Part shown: one piece after another, positions 45,795-55,560 of the stretch
Layout of the letters: every line of letters begins with the position of its first letter
Numbering within the stretch: position 1 is the first letter of the stretch
Source: Ariolimax columbianus
Taxonomy: Eukaryota > Mollusca > Gastropoda > Stylommatophora > Arionidae
Reading direction: 5' to 3'
Length of the DNA: 64,000 nt
Assembly: GCA_036924085.1 (NCBI GenBank)
Contig: JAVGWX010000009.1
Span: 59,808,331 to 59,872,330 of the forward strand
Made by a program: the position numbers and the translations under genes
The notes under the pieces: model-generated
Seen by the model: only the letters and a program-made list of their open reading frames with translations
Told to the model about the DNA's origin: nothing
Database searches by the model: none

Positions 45795-46258
45795 TTCAAT
45801 CTAAGCTAAACTCAACTTAACTTAACGTCTTTACGCTGGTTTAGAAGGCTGTACAGAGTATGTATACAACCAGTTTCTTGGAGAGTGGCTTTTATAGATG
45901 TGCGAGTCCATTTTAAGAGACTCACACACTAGAGCTAAGTAGACCCGATATCTAGTTAGGCGCCACCTATAGCTGCTCTTAACAAGCCCCCTGGGGAAAG
46001 ATACAAAAAACTTGGGTAAATTACTAATTTGAATGTTGTCCAGGCAGCAGCCGTTAAGCCTACTCTATTCGGTTTCTAACTGCCAAGGGATTTTTAACGT
46101 GTTCGTCACTGAGGACTGGAGTACGATCTCCTTACCCAGAGATCATGGGAGTTTTTACCAGAAGATCCACGGTCACTACCGTGATTCAAACACGCGACCT
46201 CCGGCAACCGAGGCGGACACCTTACCTCGAGATCACTGAGATCACTGAGTCCCCTAAA
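45795..46258 (-). mobile_element. tRNA-derived SINE-F, near full length
   Basis: On the minus strand a head near 46258-46180 has A-box-like GTGATCTCGAGGTAAGG and B-box-like GTGTTTGAATC. Then come the central block GTTAAAAATCCCTTGGCAGT (about 46100-46081), GGCGCCTAACTAG, and CCACTCTCCAAGAAACTGGT. It ends in TTAAGT/CTAAA repeats near 45800-45830. It aligns along its whole length with the plus-strand copy at 47695-48100. The head carries a small duplication (GATCACTGA twice). Confidence 0.8.
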
Positions 46259-46629
46259 CGGATTGTTTATGGGGTTGTCGGTGTCGACAGGTTTTGTCAA
46301 CTATATCAGTTGTCTCCAGGAGACGCCCGGATGCGTTATCATGCATCAGATGCGGGTGAAGCCCCTTTCATGTCCCATTTTGTCAGTCTACAGGCATTAC
46401 AAAAAAATCGTTTATGGCTATCAACCTTCAAATACTGCACAGTGCTCCACTTTCAACAAAACATTACACACACGTACTTCATAAAAATGAAAGGACGTGC
46501 TAATCATCAGCTCAGCACTTTGTAACTCCCTGAGCACAAGAACAAGGTTTCTGTTGGCTATGTCCGATACGTCTTTGTGCAATTGTCTTTCAATGGGTCA
46601 TCTCCGGAAGCCGTCATTTTGCTTACATT
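46259..46629. other. no gene seen
   Basis: Short overlapping frames without known motifs. Confidence 0.4.
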
Positions 46630-47360
46630 TGATTACCAATGTTATGCAATGTTTACATTAATTATACAATTTATGTATGGGACGACACACCGGCTGCTGC
46701 TCAGGGAAAGTGTTTCAATGAAGTGGAGCTAAAACGGACTGAATCCCTCAATAGGTCGGTTGAGTACTATGAAGACAATTTCAAAATTGACCCAGGAAAA
46801 ACCAGGTATGTGCATTCCCCCTGAAGAACAGAGAAACCAAAAGGAAAATCAGATTTGTTGTCAGGGGCATGAACTTGAACATAACGGTATACCTAAGTAC
46901 CTAAGGATTACAATGGATCGCACATCGTCTTATCAAGAACACTAAGGTGTTGGTACAAATGTTAGCGCAAGAAATAAAATACTGCGTAATCTAACAAACA
47001 CAGCATTGGGAACATCCCCAAAGGGCGAATATGGACCCTTGCATTGTGCATTTTTACATTGGAATACACCACGCTAGTATGGAACGAGTCAGCACACGCA
47101 AGCCACGTCGCCGTGGCAGTAAATTAGGCATGTATTGTAACAAGGTGTCTTAAGGCAACACAAACGGGAAAAGTTTATGCAATCGCTGGCAACGCACAGT
47201 CAGAAATCGAAAGTAAAACGCATTCCTGTGATCAGAGAAACCACATTTTTAAACATAATCCTGAAGGGGGACAACTGAAATCAAGATCGAGTCTCCTTTA
47301 CATTATACAGTTCACAGATTAGAAACATGAGCAAAACCGAACGGATAAATGGCGTCAAGA
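46630..47360 (+). pseudogene. LINE reverse transcriptase remnant, catalytic box to thumb
   Basis: The frame from 46639 contains WDDTPAAAQGKCFNEVELKR, where W-D-D-T replaces the usual A-D-D-T/x catalytic box. YYEDNFKIDPGKTRYVH follows, then in the next frame NQICCQGHELEHNGIPKYLR and ITMDRTSSYQEH. Beyond that SARNKILRNLTNTALGTSPK is visible. This order (ADDT...PGKT...L-E-H-x-x-x-P-K-Y-L-G-I-x-x-D-R...N-I-L-R-N-L-T-x-T-x-W-G) is a widespread LINE family. Frameshifts and stops are present. Confidence 0.8.
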
Positions 47361-47694
47361 TATGGTGAAGGATGGAACAAGTTCAAAGAAGAACTTGCGA
47401 TAGGGCGTATAGTGTTGCGTTATCAGTGTTGAAATGCTTAGTGAGCTAGATATGTTGTGGCTGTAAGCTTAACTGAATTAGCTTAGATTTAATCTCATTT
47501 CCATAAAAAGACGACATTTTGTCCACGTTTAATGAAAAATAGGTCTACAAATGGCAAAGTAGAAAAGAAAATAATAATAATACAAGTGTATAATTTTGTT
47601 TGAGAGTGTGTGTGTGAGTCTGTGTGTGTGTGCGTGTGCGCGCGCACGTTCGTGCGTGCGTGCGAGAGAGAGAGAGAGAGAGAGAGAGATACTA
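47361..47694. repeat. (GT)n/(CG)n/(GA)n compound microsatellite in gene-free sequence
   Basis: Dinucleotide tracts GT, then GC-rich CGTGCG repeats, then GA occupy about 47603-47690. Nothing else is recognised. Confidence 0.7.
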
Positions 47695-48100
47695 GCTGAA
47701 TAGAAGTAGGAGAAGCTTCAGGTAGGTGTTCTGTCTTTGGTGCCGGAGGTCGCGTGTTCGAATCACCACGATCTCTCGGTAGTGAGATGGGACTCCTATG
47801 TTCAGCGTCGAGGACGTTAAAAATCCCTTGGCAGTTCTAAATCGAAAAGAGTAGGCTTAATGGCCGCTATCCGGAAACAAATTCAAATTAAAAATCGACA
47901 TAAGTTATTTGTACCTCTCCCGATGTGGTTTGTTAAGAGCAGCTATAGATGGCGCCTAACTGGCGGTGGGTCAACTTAACTCTAGTGTTGGGTCCATTAA
48001 GATGGACACCGGTAAAAGCCACTCTCCAAGAAACTGGTTGTATACAGACTATACAGTTTCTAAACCAGTATAAAGACGCTAAATTAAGTTAGATCTATCG
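47695..48100 (+). mobile_element. tRNA-derived SINE-F, plus strand
   Basis: The head contains AGGTAGGTGTTCTGTC and the B-box-like GTGTTCGAATCACC (about 47753-47766). The central block GTTAAAAATCCCTTGGCAGT is at 47817-47836. GCGCCTAACTGGCGG and CCACTCTCCAAGAAACTGGT follow, and the end is TAAATTAAGTTAG near 48090. It matches the minus-strand copy at 45795-46258 in order and length. The first bases of the head are diverged or missing. Confidence 0.8.
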
Positions 48101-48293
48101 AAGAATAAGGAAGTTTGGACAGTTCCTTCAAACGGAAGAGTTCATCAGATCAATAAATACTGTAATCCTGGTGTTCATCCAGGCACATATTTTGCCCTAT
48201 GCCAAGTAGCCAAATTTCGTCTAAACTCATCTCTGTCCTTTGCCATTAGGCACTATGCCTGGCCAAGACTTATCGAAGGCCATCCCACCATCT

Positions 48294-48556
48294 GTTTGTT
48301 TTTTTTGGCGTTCGCCTCATTTCTCTAATCCCCAAGGCGGTGTGCTTGCACTGTGGTTTTTATTTTGCGCCTGTCGGCCCAGCGTATCCGACTTCAGCAT
48401 GCGTTTTATGCAAGGGTTTACTTCCTCCTGCATTTTCTAAGGGTTTGCTTCCCCGGGGTAACGGCCGGTGCTGTGATGGGGATCGAATCCAGCACCTTCA
48501 GGGTGTGATTCTCCACTTTCTCTCTCTCACTTAACCACTAGCCCACGCCGTCCCCA
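48294..48556 (-). mobile_element. SINE-T, minus strand, near complete
   Basis: It is closely similar to the copy at 21940-22201. The duplication CATCCCACCATCT (48281-48293) versus CATCCCTCCATCT (48557-48569) has one mismatch. The head has a 16-18 bp rearrangement (a TTCTCCACTTTCTCTCTCTC segment at about 48509-48530) in place of part of the A-box side. A short poly(A) is seen as T at 48299-48306. Confidence 0.88.
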
Positions 48557-48569
48557 CATCCCTCCATCT

Positions 48570-49389
48570 AATTGGTGGAGGTCCTGGGCGACAATTATAT
48601 GTGTAGGGCCCTACCATGACGTCACTTCACGTGTCGATCTATTTATTGTCAGGCATGTGTATCACGTAACCTGTCCACTAGTACTTTCTTATCAACGCCG
48701 TATATATGATGTCATTGAAGCACGTTTGATTCATGATAACGGTGTAGCGGATGTGGTCTCGTAGTGAAAGTGACAGTGTTATACGCTCCATCGCTTGTTG
48801 ATCGATAAATATATTTAAAAATTGTAGAATATCCATTAATAAAATACATTTTTAAATATAATTTCTAAACACACGTATTTTTACCATTAAAAAAAATAAT
48901 TGTATGTATATATATATACATGTTAAAACGTGTATCGATAAACGAAGGTCGTCTTTTTAGTTAGAATTTGACTAATGACGTCTAGAACCGGATTATGTTC
49001 TGTATTTTAACAAACCGGATGTTGGGAAATCATCAGAACTGTGCACATGTCAAACGAAACATTAGGCGATTCAGTACAATAGACAGAAAACGGAAGCAGG
49101 AAGTCCATAAAATCATCTAATATCTGCCAATAATTCTTTGCAGTTGCTTACTTCAATGTATTGATTTGTAAGTTGACAATCACATTCATTTCTCCACTCA
49201 CTGCGCATTTCGTGTTTCTGTTGGGAAATCACAAAATCATTGATTATAACATTTGCTGACTTTTTTTTTTTCATTTGAAAAAGAAATTGGTTGAATGGGC
49301 GCTAATGGGAGAACCAATTTACCAAAGTGGAATGTACGTCAGTTATAATCCGGTGTATTTGGTAAGAGTACTTCAAAACATGGTTTGCT
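48570..49389. other. no gene seen
   Basis: AT-rich; a short (TA)n at 48907-48917. No family recognised. Confidence 0.4.
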
Positions 49390-49930
<541 letters not shown>

Positions 49931-49984
49931 CTATTCCCAAACGTAATTTTGTTTCTTCTCGTTCAATAAAATACAATTTCACAT

Positions 49985-50710
49985 TTTTCGGTACACATCC
50001 GCATGTTTATTCACTGTTTACATTGCTTTATAATACAACATTATTTTTCTATCTTAACCGGCAACACGGAATTCAATTGAAAGAAAACATCAGATGCGAT
50101 TGGCCATTAATCCGTGCCCCCCCCCCCCCCTCCCCCGCCCAAAAAGAAATAAAAATTCAAGGAGATTAAATGGACATTTATTGACAAAAATCACAAAAAC
50201 ACGGTGGCCGTCTTTTAATTAGCTGGCGATAAATGATTGTTACACCGGCATTAAAGCACGAAGGAAACAATCTGTGTTAAGGAAAAACTGTAGAGGCGAC
50301 GTTTATTTGCAAAAATTGTGTCCATATTTTCATTGGCTGGCGACAAATTGTTGTTACACCGTCATCAGAGCGACAAGAGGACAACGAAAACAAATGAATC
50401 GTTGGCGGTGAAAGAGAAACACTGTGAACATCACGTATGAAAAATATGATCGGCCTAGCTGAAGTCACCCGAAGGAAGATGATTAACATCTCTCCACTAA
50501 GTGTTGTGACATAAGTGGATAGGCGAAATGTCAATATCGGAATAAATGACAATCAATGCTTATTCTAGATAGAAAAGCAATTACTCCTCAAGGATTGATT
50601 GGAGTTTGTATTGTATTCACGATTGCACAAAGGACAGTCTGAGATTGGAGCGGGGAACATGTTGCCTTAAGGCCGTATTCGGTCTTATATGCCATTAAGT
50701 GCGGCTTTTT
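49985..50710. repeat. imperfect tandem duplication of about 115 bp in gene-free sequence
   Basis: The stretch 50165-50275 (GGACATTTATTGACAAAAAT ... TAGCTGGCGATAAATGATTG) recurs, diverged, at 50295-50390 (TTGGCTGGCGACAAATTGTT). A C run lies at 50118-50129. No gene recognised. Confidence 0.55.
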
Positions 50711-50718
50711 GAATGAAT

Positions 50719-50869
50719 CCTCTGCCGAAGACGGATGTGTCGGATAGACAGGTGCACATATCGCAGTAAAACTGTAAACTAGCGGTACAACGCATTACGT
50801 TCTTCGGACTACTTCCTGTTACTTGCAGGGCTTGGCAGCGGGAGATTGAGAGCGAACGCAGAAGAAGAA
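50719..50869 (+). mobile_element. short-form SINE-S with LINE-like 3' end
   Basis: Begins CCTCTGCCGAAGACGGATGT and ends GAACGCAGAAGAAGAAG. The last 15 bases of that end (ACGCAGAAGAAGAAG, 50856-50870) are identical to LINE A 58276-58290. The duplication is GAATGAAT (50711-50718 and 50870-50877). Confidence 0.85.
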
Positions 50870-51124
50870 GAATGAATGCAAATTTTGCAAAGCAGATCAT
50901 TAAAAAAAATGCATATCTTTAAATTCGTCTTTTATTATTTTTAATGTAATCTTAAAATGAGCCTATTTAAAATACCAAAAAGTAAAAAAAAATGCAATTA
51001 AATAATCCTACCCAATTGACGACCACAAAAAAATATTTGTAAGTCTTAACCTCTATTTTCACGACTGATATGCTCATGATTTTGTTTTAATGCAACAAAA
51101 GAATGCACCTTAACTTCCTCGCCT

Positions 51125-51241
51125 GTCTGGACACACGACTTAAATTTATTCCGTTCTCTGGACTACATCCTGCTACTTGCAAAGCCTTGTTTATGGCTTG
51201 ATAGCGTAAGATTGAGAAGGAACGCAGAATAAGAAGAAGAA
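51125..51241 (+). mobile_element. SINE-S 3' fragment
   Basis: CCGTTCTCTGGACTACATCC, then GATAGCGTAAGATTGAGAAG and GAACGCAGAATAAGAAGAAG. It lies 22 bp before the LINE A target duplication. Confidence 0.8.
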
Positions 51242-51275
51242 CCGTATCTAAATCAACTTTCTTGAATTCAGCCTT

Positions 51276-52667
51276 TTCTCAATCAGAGGATACCAGACCT
51301 TCCGTCTAGATAGAGAAGGCCACAAAGGAGGGGTCCTGATACTGACCAGAAACTGCATACCGAGTAGCGCGGTATCTGTCAATCACACCGGACAAGCAGA
51401 AATTGTAGGAGTTGACATAATGGCTCAAGAGACGAAGCTCCGCATTTTCAATCTGTACGGACCACCAAATAGAGACCTATCGCTCTCGAGTATGGAGGTC
51501 AGAGACTCCAACTGCATAGTAGTTGGAGATTTCAACAGCCACTCGGAGAGATGGGGATACTCTGACACAGACAGCAGAGGTGACGAAGTGGAAGATTGGG
51601 AGATAGATGCAAATCTCTCCCTAATCAATAGGCCGGAGGATAGCCCTAGCTTCTATTCAAGAACATGGCATACCACCTCGACTCCAGATTTGGCCTTCTC
51701 CACACAGGACATACACCATAAAATAGACCGCCAGGTGCTAAACCAACTGGCAGGTAGCGACCACAGGCCGATCAGGCTAACCATTGACATGGAAGTAGGC
51801 CCACAGGAAACAAAACCGCTCCCACGTTGGAATTACAAACGAGCCGACTGGGACAGATTTGCAATCCTGACAGATGGGCTGTGTGAAACCATCAACACAC
51901 GAAACACCAAAATGAAGCCCATGGTAGAGAGCCTAAGCAAGGCAATAATGCAAGCCGCCACTGAAACCATCCTAAGAGGAGCTAGGAAAAACTATAAGCC
52001 CTACTGGAATGATGAGTTGCAGAAAGTGGAAGATGCAGTAACAAATGCTAGGAACATGGCAGAGCGAGAAAAATCTATGGAGGCAAACATCGCCCTCAAA
52101 GCCGCCGTGGCGAAGTACAAACACACTCTCAAGCAAACAGCAAGAGAAAGCTGGAAAAATAAAACGGAAAGTCTAAACCTGGACAAAGACGGGAACAAGC
52201 TATGGAAGCTAATCAGAGCCATGAACGACGAAACCCCGTCAAATAAACAAATTACTATCAAGCAGGGCGAGAACTTGATCACAGGTAAGAAAGCCGCAAA
52301 CGCCTTTGTCGATCACTATGCCAGAGCAAACCACATCGAGGTCCCTGCAGATAAGCATACAGACATAAGCGAAGAGCTAAAGGGACACGAAAACATTAAT
52401 ACGGCTCCTGAAGAGCACATGATGGCCAAACTAACAATGCGCGAAATGGAAGAGGCTATGAGAACACTAAAGAAAAGGAAATCTCCTGGAAAAGACGGGA
52501 TAACAAACGAAATGCTGATGGGGCTGGGCCAAACAGCGAAGAAGAAACTGCTATCGGTCCTGAACCAAAGCTGGAAAAGGGGAATTGTACCACAGGCATG
52601 GAAAGACGCAATACTGGTACCAGTACCAAAAACAGGAAAGGGCAAAACAGATCCAAATGGATACAGG
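51276..52667 (+). pseudogene. LINE A endonuclease and start of reverse transcriptase
   Basis: The frame is open from the first base after the target duplication and runs into the insert, where it meets a stop at 52671-52673. The apurinic/apyrimidinic-type endonuclease shows IVVGDFNSHSERWG (catalytic Asp/Asn), TWHTTSTPDLAFST and SDHRPI (catalytic Asp-His). The N-terminal part of the domain is missing because of 5' truncation. A helical linker follows, then KKRKSPGKDGITNEML and AILVPVPKTGKGKTDPNGYR, the entrance to the RT domain, where the insert interrupts. In an active element the endonuclease nicks the target and the RT primes from the nick. Confidence 0.95.
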
Positions 52668-53296
52668 GGGTAGTTGTCTCGCCGCAGCGACTCAATTTCA
52701 ACCAGTGTTCGTAAAGCGATCTCAGTCCCGCCAGGCGGAGCGATAGCGCGGGCTTGCGGAAAACGCTCGCCTGCCTTTCCCCGTAGAGCGAATTGGGTGC
52801 GGTTTGTTGCAGCGGCTACTCCACCGAGGTGCGCTGGTCTGGTCCGTATCAGGAAACGTGGTCCGTCCGTGGTGATTTATCTAAGGCTTATAGCAGAGCT
52901 CGACAGTACGTCTCGCTGGTGGTCCGACTCTCGCAAAGAGCTTGTGACCGGCAAATGGAAAGCAGGAATCGTTGCCTCGAGGCCCTGCGTTCTCCTACGG
53001 AGAAGGGCAGGCCGACAGGCCAAATTGTCTCTAGTCCCAGTGAAATTCATCGCCGAGGTCGTTGGGATCCGTTCTGCACAGAGCGCTGCCATCCCTCCTC
53101 GAGCGAGCCCGATCGGTCGGTCGTCTGGTGCGTGTGGGAGGCCCCTGTCAGGCGGTCCTAGGTCGACGGAGTGAGGGACGGGTGGAACAAACCATCCGTC
53201 CCGTCAGTCGGTCCCTGCGGCCGTCGTCCCAGCGAGGCTTTTTACACACCCTTCCTCCGCCGACCGGTGTGTGCTGTACGTACGTCTCCGACAGAT
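52668..53296 (+). other. probable 5' external transcribed spacer of pre-rRNA
   Basis: About 630 bp, much more GC-rich than the surroundings, running without a break into the first base of 18S rRNA. It starts GGGTAGTTGTCTCGCCGCAG. If the insert derives from a full-length 5' pre-rRNA end, this start could mark the RNA polymerase I initiation site. Spacer sequence is not conserved between species, so identity rests on position. Open frames across it are not considered genes. Confidence 0.7.
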
Positions 53297-54461
53297 ATCT
53301 GGTTGATCCTGCCAGTAGTCATATGCTTGTCTCAAAGATTAAGCCATGCATGTCTAAGTTCACACTGTCTCACGGTGAAACCGCGAATGGCTCATTAAAT
53401 CAGTCGAGGTTCCTTAGATGACACGATCCTACTTGGATAACTGTGGCAATTCTAGAGCTAATACATGCTTACCAAGCTCCGACCCTCGCGGAAAGAGCGC
53501 TTTTATTAGTTCAAAACCAATCGTCGTTTCCCCTCGCGTGGTTGCGGCGTCCCCACTGGTGACTCTGGATAACTTTGTGCTGATCGCATGGCCTCATGTG
53601 CCGGCGACGCATCTTTCAAATGTCTGCCCTATCAAATGTCGATGGTACGTGACATGCCTACCATGTTTGTAACGGGTAACGGGGAATCAGGGTTCGATTC
53701 CGGAGAGGGAGCATGAGAAACGGCTACCACATCCAAGGAAGGCAGCAGGCGCGCAACTTACCCACTCCCGGCACGGGGAGGTAGTGACGAAAAATAACAA
53801 TACGGGACTCTTTCGAGGCCCCGTAATTGGAATGAGTACACTTTAAACCCTTTAACGAGGATCTATTGGAGGGCAAGTCTGGTGCCAGCAGCCGCGGAAA
53901 TTCCAGCTCCAATAGCGTATATTAAAGTTGTTGCAGTTAAAAAGCTCGTAGTTGGATCTCAGGCGCATGCGGGCGGTCCGGCTCGCGCCGGTTCACTGCC
54001 CGTTGTCTCCTGCACTACCGTCTGTCAGCTCTCTCCCACGGGTGCTCTTCGCTGAGCGTCCTGGGTGGCCGGCGCGTTTACTTTGAAAAATTAGAGTGTT
54101 CAAAGCAGGCCTCGGCTGCCTGAATAATGGTGCATGGAATAATGGAATAGGACCTCGGTTCTATTTTGTTGGTTTTCGGAACTGGAGGTAATGATTAACA
54201 GGGACAAACGGGGGCATTCGTATTGCGGCGTTAGAGGTGAAATTCTTGGATCTCCGCAAGACGAGCTACTGCGAAAGCATTTGTCAAGAATGTTTTCATT
54301 AATCAAGAACGAAAGTCAGAGGCGCGAAGACGATCAGATACCGTCGTAGTTCTGACCATAAACGATGCCGACTAGCGATCCGCAGGAGTTGCTTCGATGA
54401 CTCTGCGGGCAGCTTCCGGGAAACCAAAGTGTTTGGGTTCCGGGGGAAGTATGGTTACAAA

Positions 54462-54510
<49 letters not shown>

Positions 54511-54533
54511 GCGGCTTAATTTGACTCAACACG
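53297..54533 (+). rRNA. 18S rRNA fragment (pseudogene), 5' two-thirds
   Basis: Begins ATCTGGTTGATCCTGCCAGT, the universal 18S start. It runs in order through AACGGCTACCACATCCAAGG, the 530-loop region, GTTGCAGTTAAAAAGCTCGT, ATTAATCAAGAACGAAAGTC and AATTGACGGAAGGGCACCAC, and breaks off after GACTCAACACGG. That is about 1237 of some 1800-1850 bases. Most of it looks like a normal functional gene, but the near-invariant CCGCGGTAATTCCAG reads CCGCGGAAATTCCAG (near 53893-53907). A few other conserved sites are changed, so this is a retained copy, not a working gene. The style resembles heterobranch gastropods (from memory). Confidence 0.97.
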
Positions 54534-54667
54534 GCCAACACTGAAATGACTGACATGCCGAGACCACTTTCCTGGGATTTAATATGGAACTGGTGCTGGA
54601 TTTAGACCCTCAGAAATCTGGGGTTATGCCCCCTGTGGCTCGGTTGGTCTGCATCCAGTGTTTGATA
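54534..54667 (+). other. 28S-derived module a, diverged, fused to 18S
   Basis: Directly after the 18S break, GGCCAACACTG leads into GGAACTGGTGCTGGATTTAG and ACCCTCAG. I read this as a diverged form of the 28S block (A)GGGAACGTGAGCTGGGTTTAG-ACC near the 28S 3' end. The join follows rDNA order but skips the 18S end, the internal spacers, 5.8S and most of 28S. Confidence 0.6.
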
Positions 54668-54929
54668 AAGGAATTGACGGAAGAGCACTATCAGGAGTGG
54701 AGCCTGAGGCTTAAATTGACTAAACACGCCAATAGTGTAGAAAGACTGTCAAAAGAGAGCACCTTTGATGGGTCTAATAGTGAACATGTGCTGGTATTAG
54801 ACCCACGGAAGACAGGTCAGTCTCCAAACCCCCAAATGAAAGAGCGCCTTATACGGTAATCTGGTCTTCACCCTGCAGAAATCGCAGGCTCCAGAAACTT
54901 GGCCATTGACAAACTAAAAGCCCTCTATT
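54668..54929 (+). pseudogene. second 18S/28S junction module (b)
   Basis: AAAGGAATTGACGGAAGAGC at 54667-54686 repeats the 18S segment of 54473-54533 with about seven changes. The same break (AAACACGCCAA) leads into 28S-like TAGTGAACATGTGCTGGTAT, TAGACCCACGGAAGACAGG and a diverged sarcin-ricin-loop region (GTAATCTGGTC ... ATCGCAGGCTCCAGA). The shared junction means modules a and b descend from one fusion event followed by duplication. Confidence 0.7.
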
Positions 54930-55410
54930 GATACGTTCTGGCTAATATTGAACGGGTGCTGGAAATAGACCCTCTGAAGACAGGTCAGTTTTACCCTACT
55001 AATGACAGGGCTTTGCTACGGTAATCCTGCTAAGCCCGAGAGGAGCCGCAGACATTTGGTTCACGTACTAGGCGGATAAGCCAACGGTGCAAGGTGAGAG
55101 ATTAAGGCCGAACGCCTCTAAGCCAAAAATCCCACCCAAAAGCAGCCCAGCACGAATGCAAAGGGAGGCTTCGATATTGTGGGGACCTGGGGGCCACGCT
55201 CCAGCCCCGCCCGGTCAAGCCGCAGAATGAGGTCTCTGCCGTCCGCTGATAAAAGCGGGCGGGAAGCTGATCGATATTCACCCCATACGGCGATGAGGAA
55301 TGAAATCAATTGTAGAAGACTTAGTTCTCGGTCGGGGTACCCTAAGCAGTAGATCAGCTACCTCACTGCCAACTGCTGAGACTCAACCCTTGACCATGAG
55401 ATATGTCCGC
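54930..55410 (+). rRNA. 28S rRNA 3'-terminal fragment (pseudogene), module c
   Basis: In order: GCTAATATTGAACGGGTGCT; AGACAGGTCAGTTTTACCCT; GTAATCCTGCTAAGCCCGAG then AGGAGCCGCAGACATTTGGT (sarcin-ricin-loop block, normally AGTACGAGAGGAACCGCAG); GGCCGAACGCCTCTAAGCC (55105-55123); CGGGGTACCCTAAGCAGTAG; and GACTCAACCCTTGACCATGA, the 28S end, near 55408. The order is that of the last 500 or so bases of 28S rRNA. The loop itself is mutated (TACGAGAGGA to CCCGAGAGGA), so it cannot be a functional ribosomal copy. Divergence is much higher than in the 18S part. Confidence 0.85.
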
Positions 55411-55560
55411 TCCTCAGGCGAACAACATATCCGTGCAAGACTAGGCTTGTCACCTGGTCAAATGCACTATTTCGAGAGGAATCACAGGTCGCTGACATTT
55501 GGTCCACGTGCTTTGCTGATAAGCTACCATCTGAGGGCCCGATCGAGCCGCAGCAATGCA
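55411..55560 (+). pseudogene. further 28S sarcin-ricin-loop fragment (module d)
   Basis: CGAGAGGAATCACAGGTCGC (55473-55492), GACATTTGGTCCACGTGCTT, then GCTGATAAGCTACCATCTGA follow the same 28S block as module c with a different internal deletion. ACCTGGTCAAATGCACT before it recurs at about 55560 as ACCTGGTAAAATGCACT, suggesting another partial duplication. Confidence 0.75.

Noticed and set aside
52674..53421. Proteins encoded by plus-strand frames of 119-166 residues
   Set aside because: The frames lie in presumed transcribed spacer and 18S sequence; high GC content makes stops rare.
53297..55410. Functional ribosomal DNA unit
   Set aside because: 18S is truncated, 5.8S and most of 28S are missing, near-invariant sites are mutated, and the block sits inside a LINE with a target duplication.
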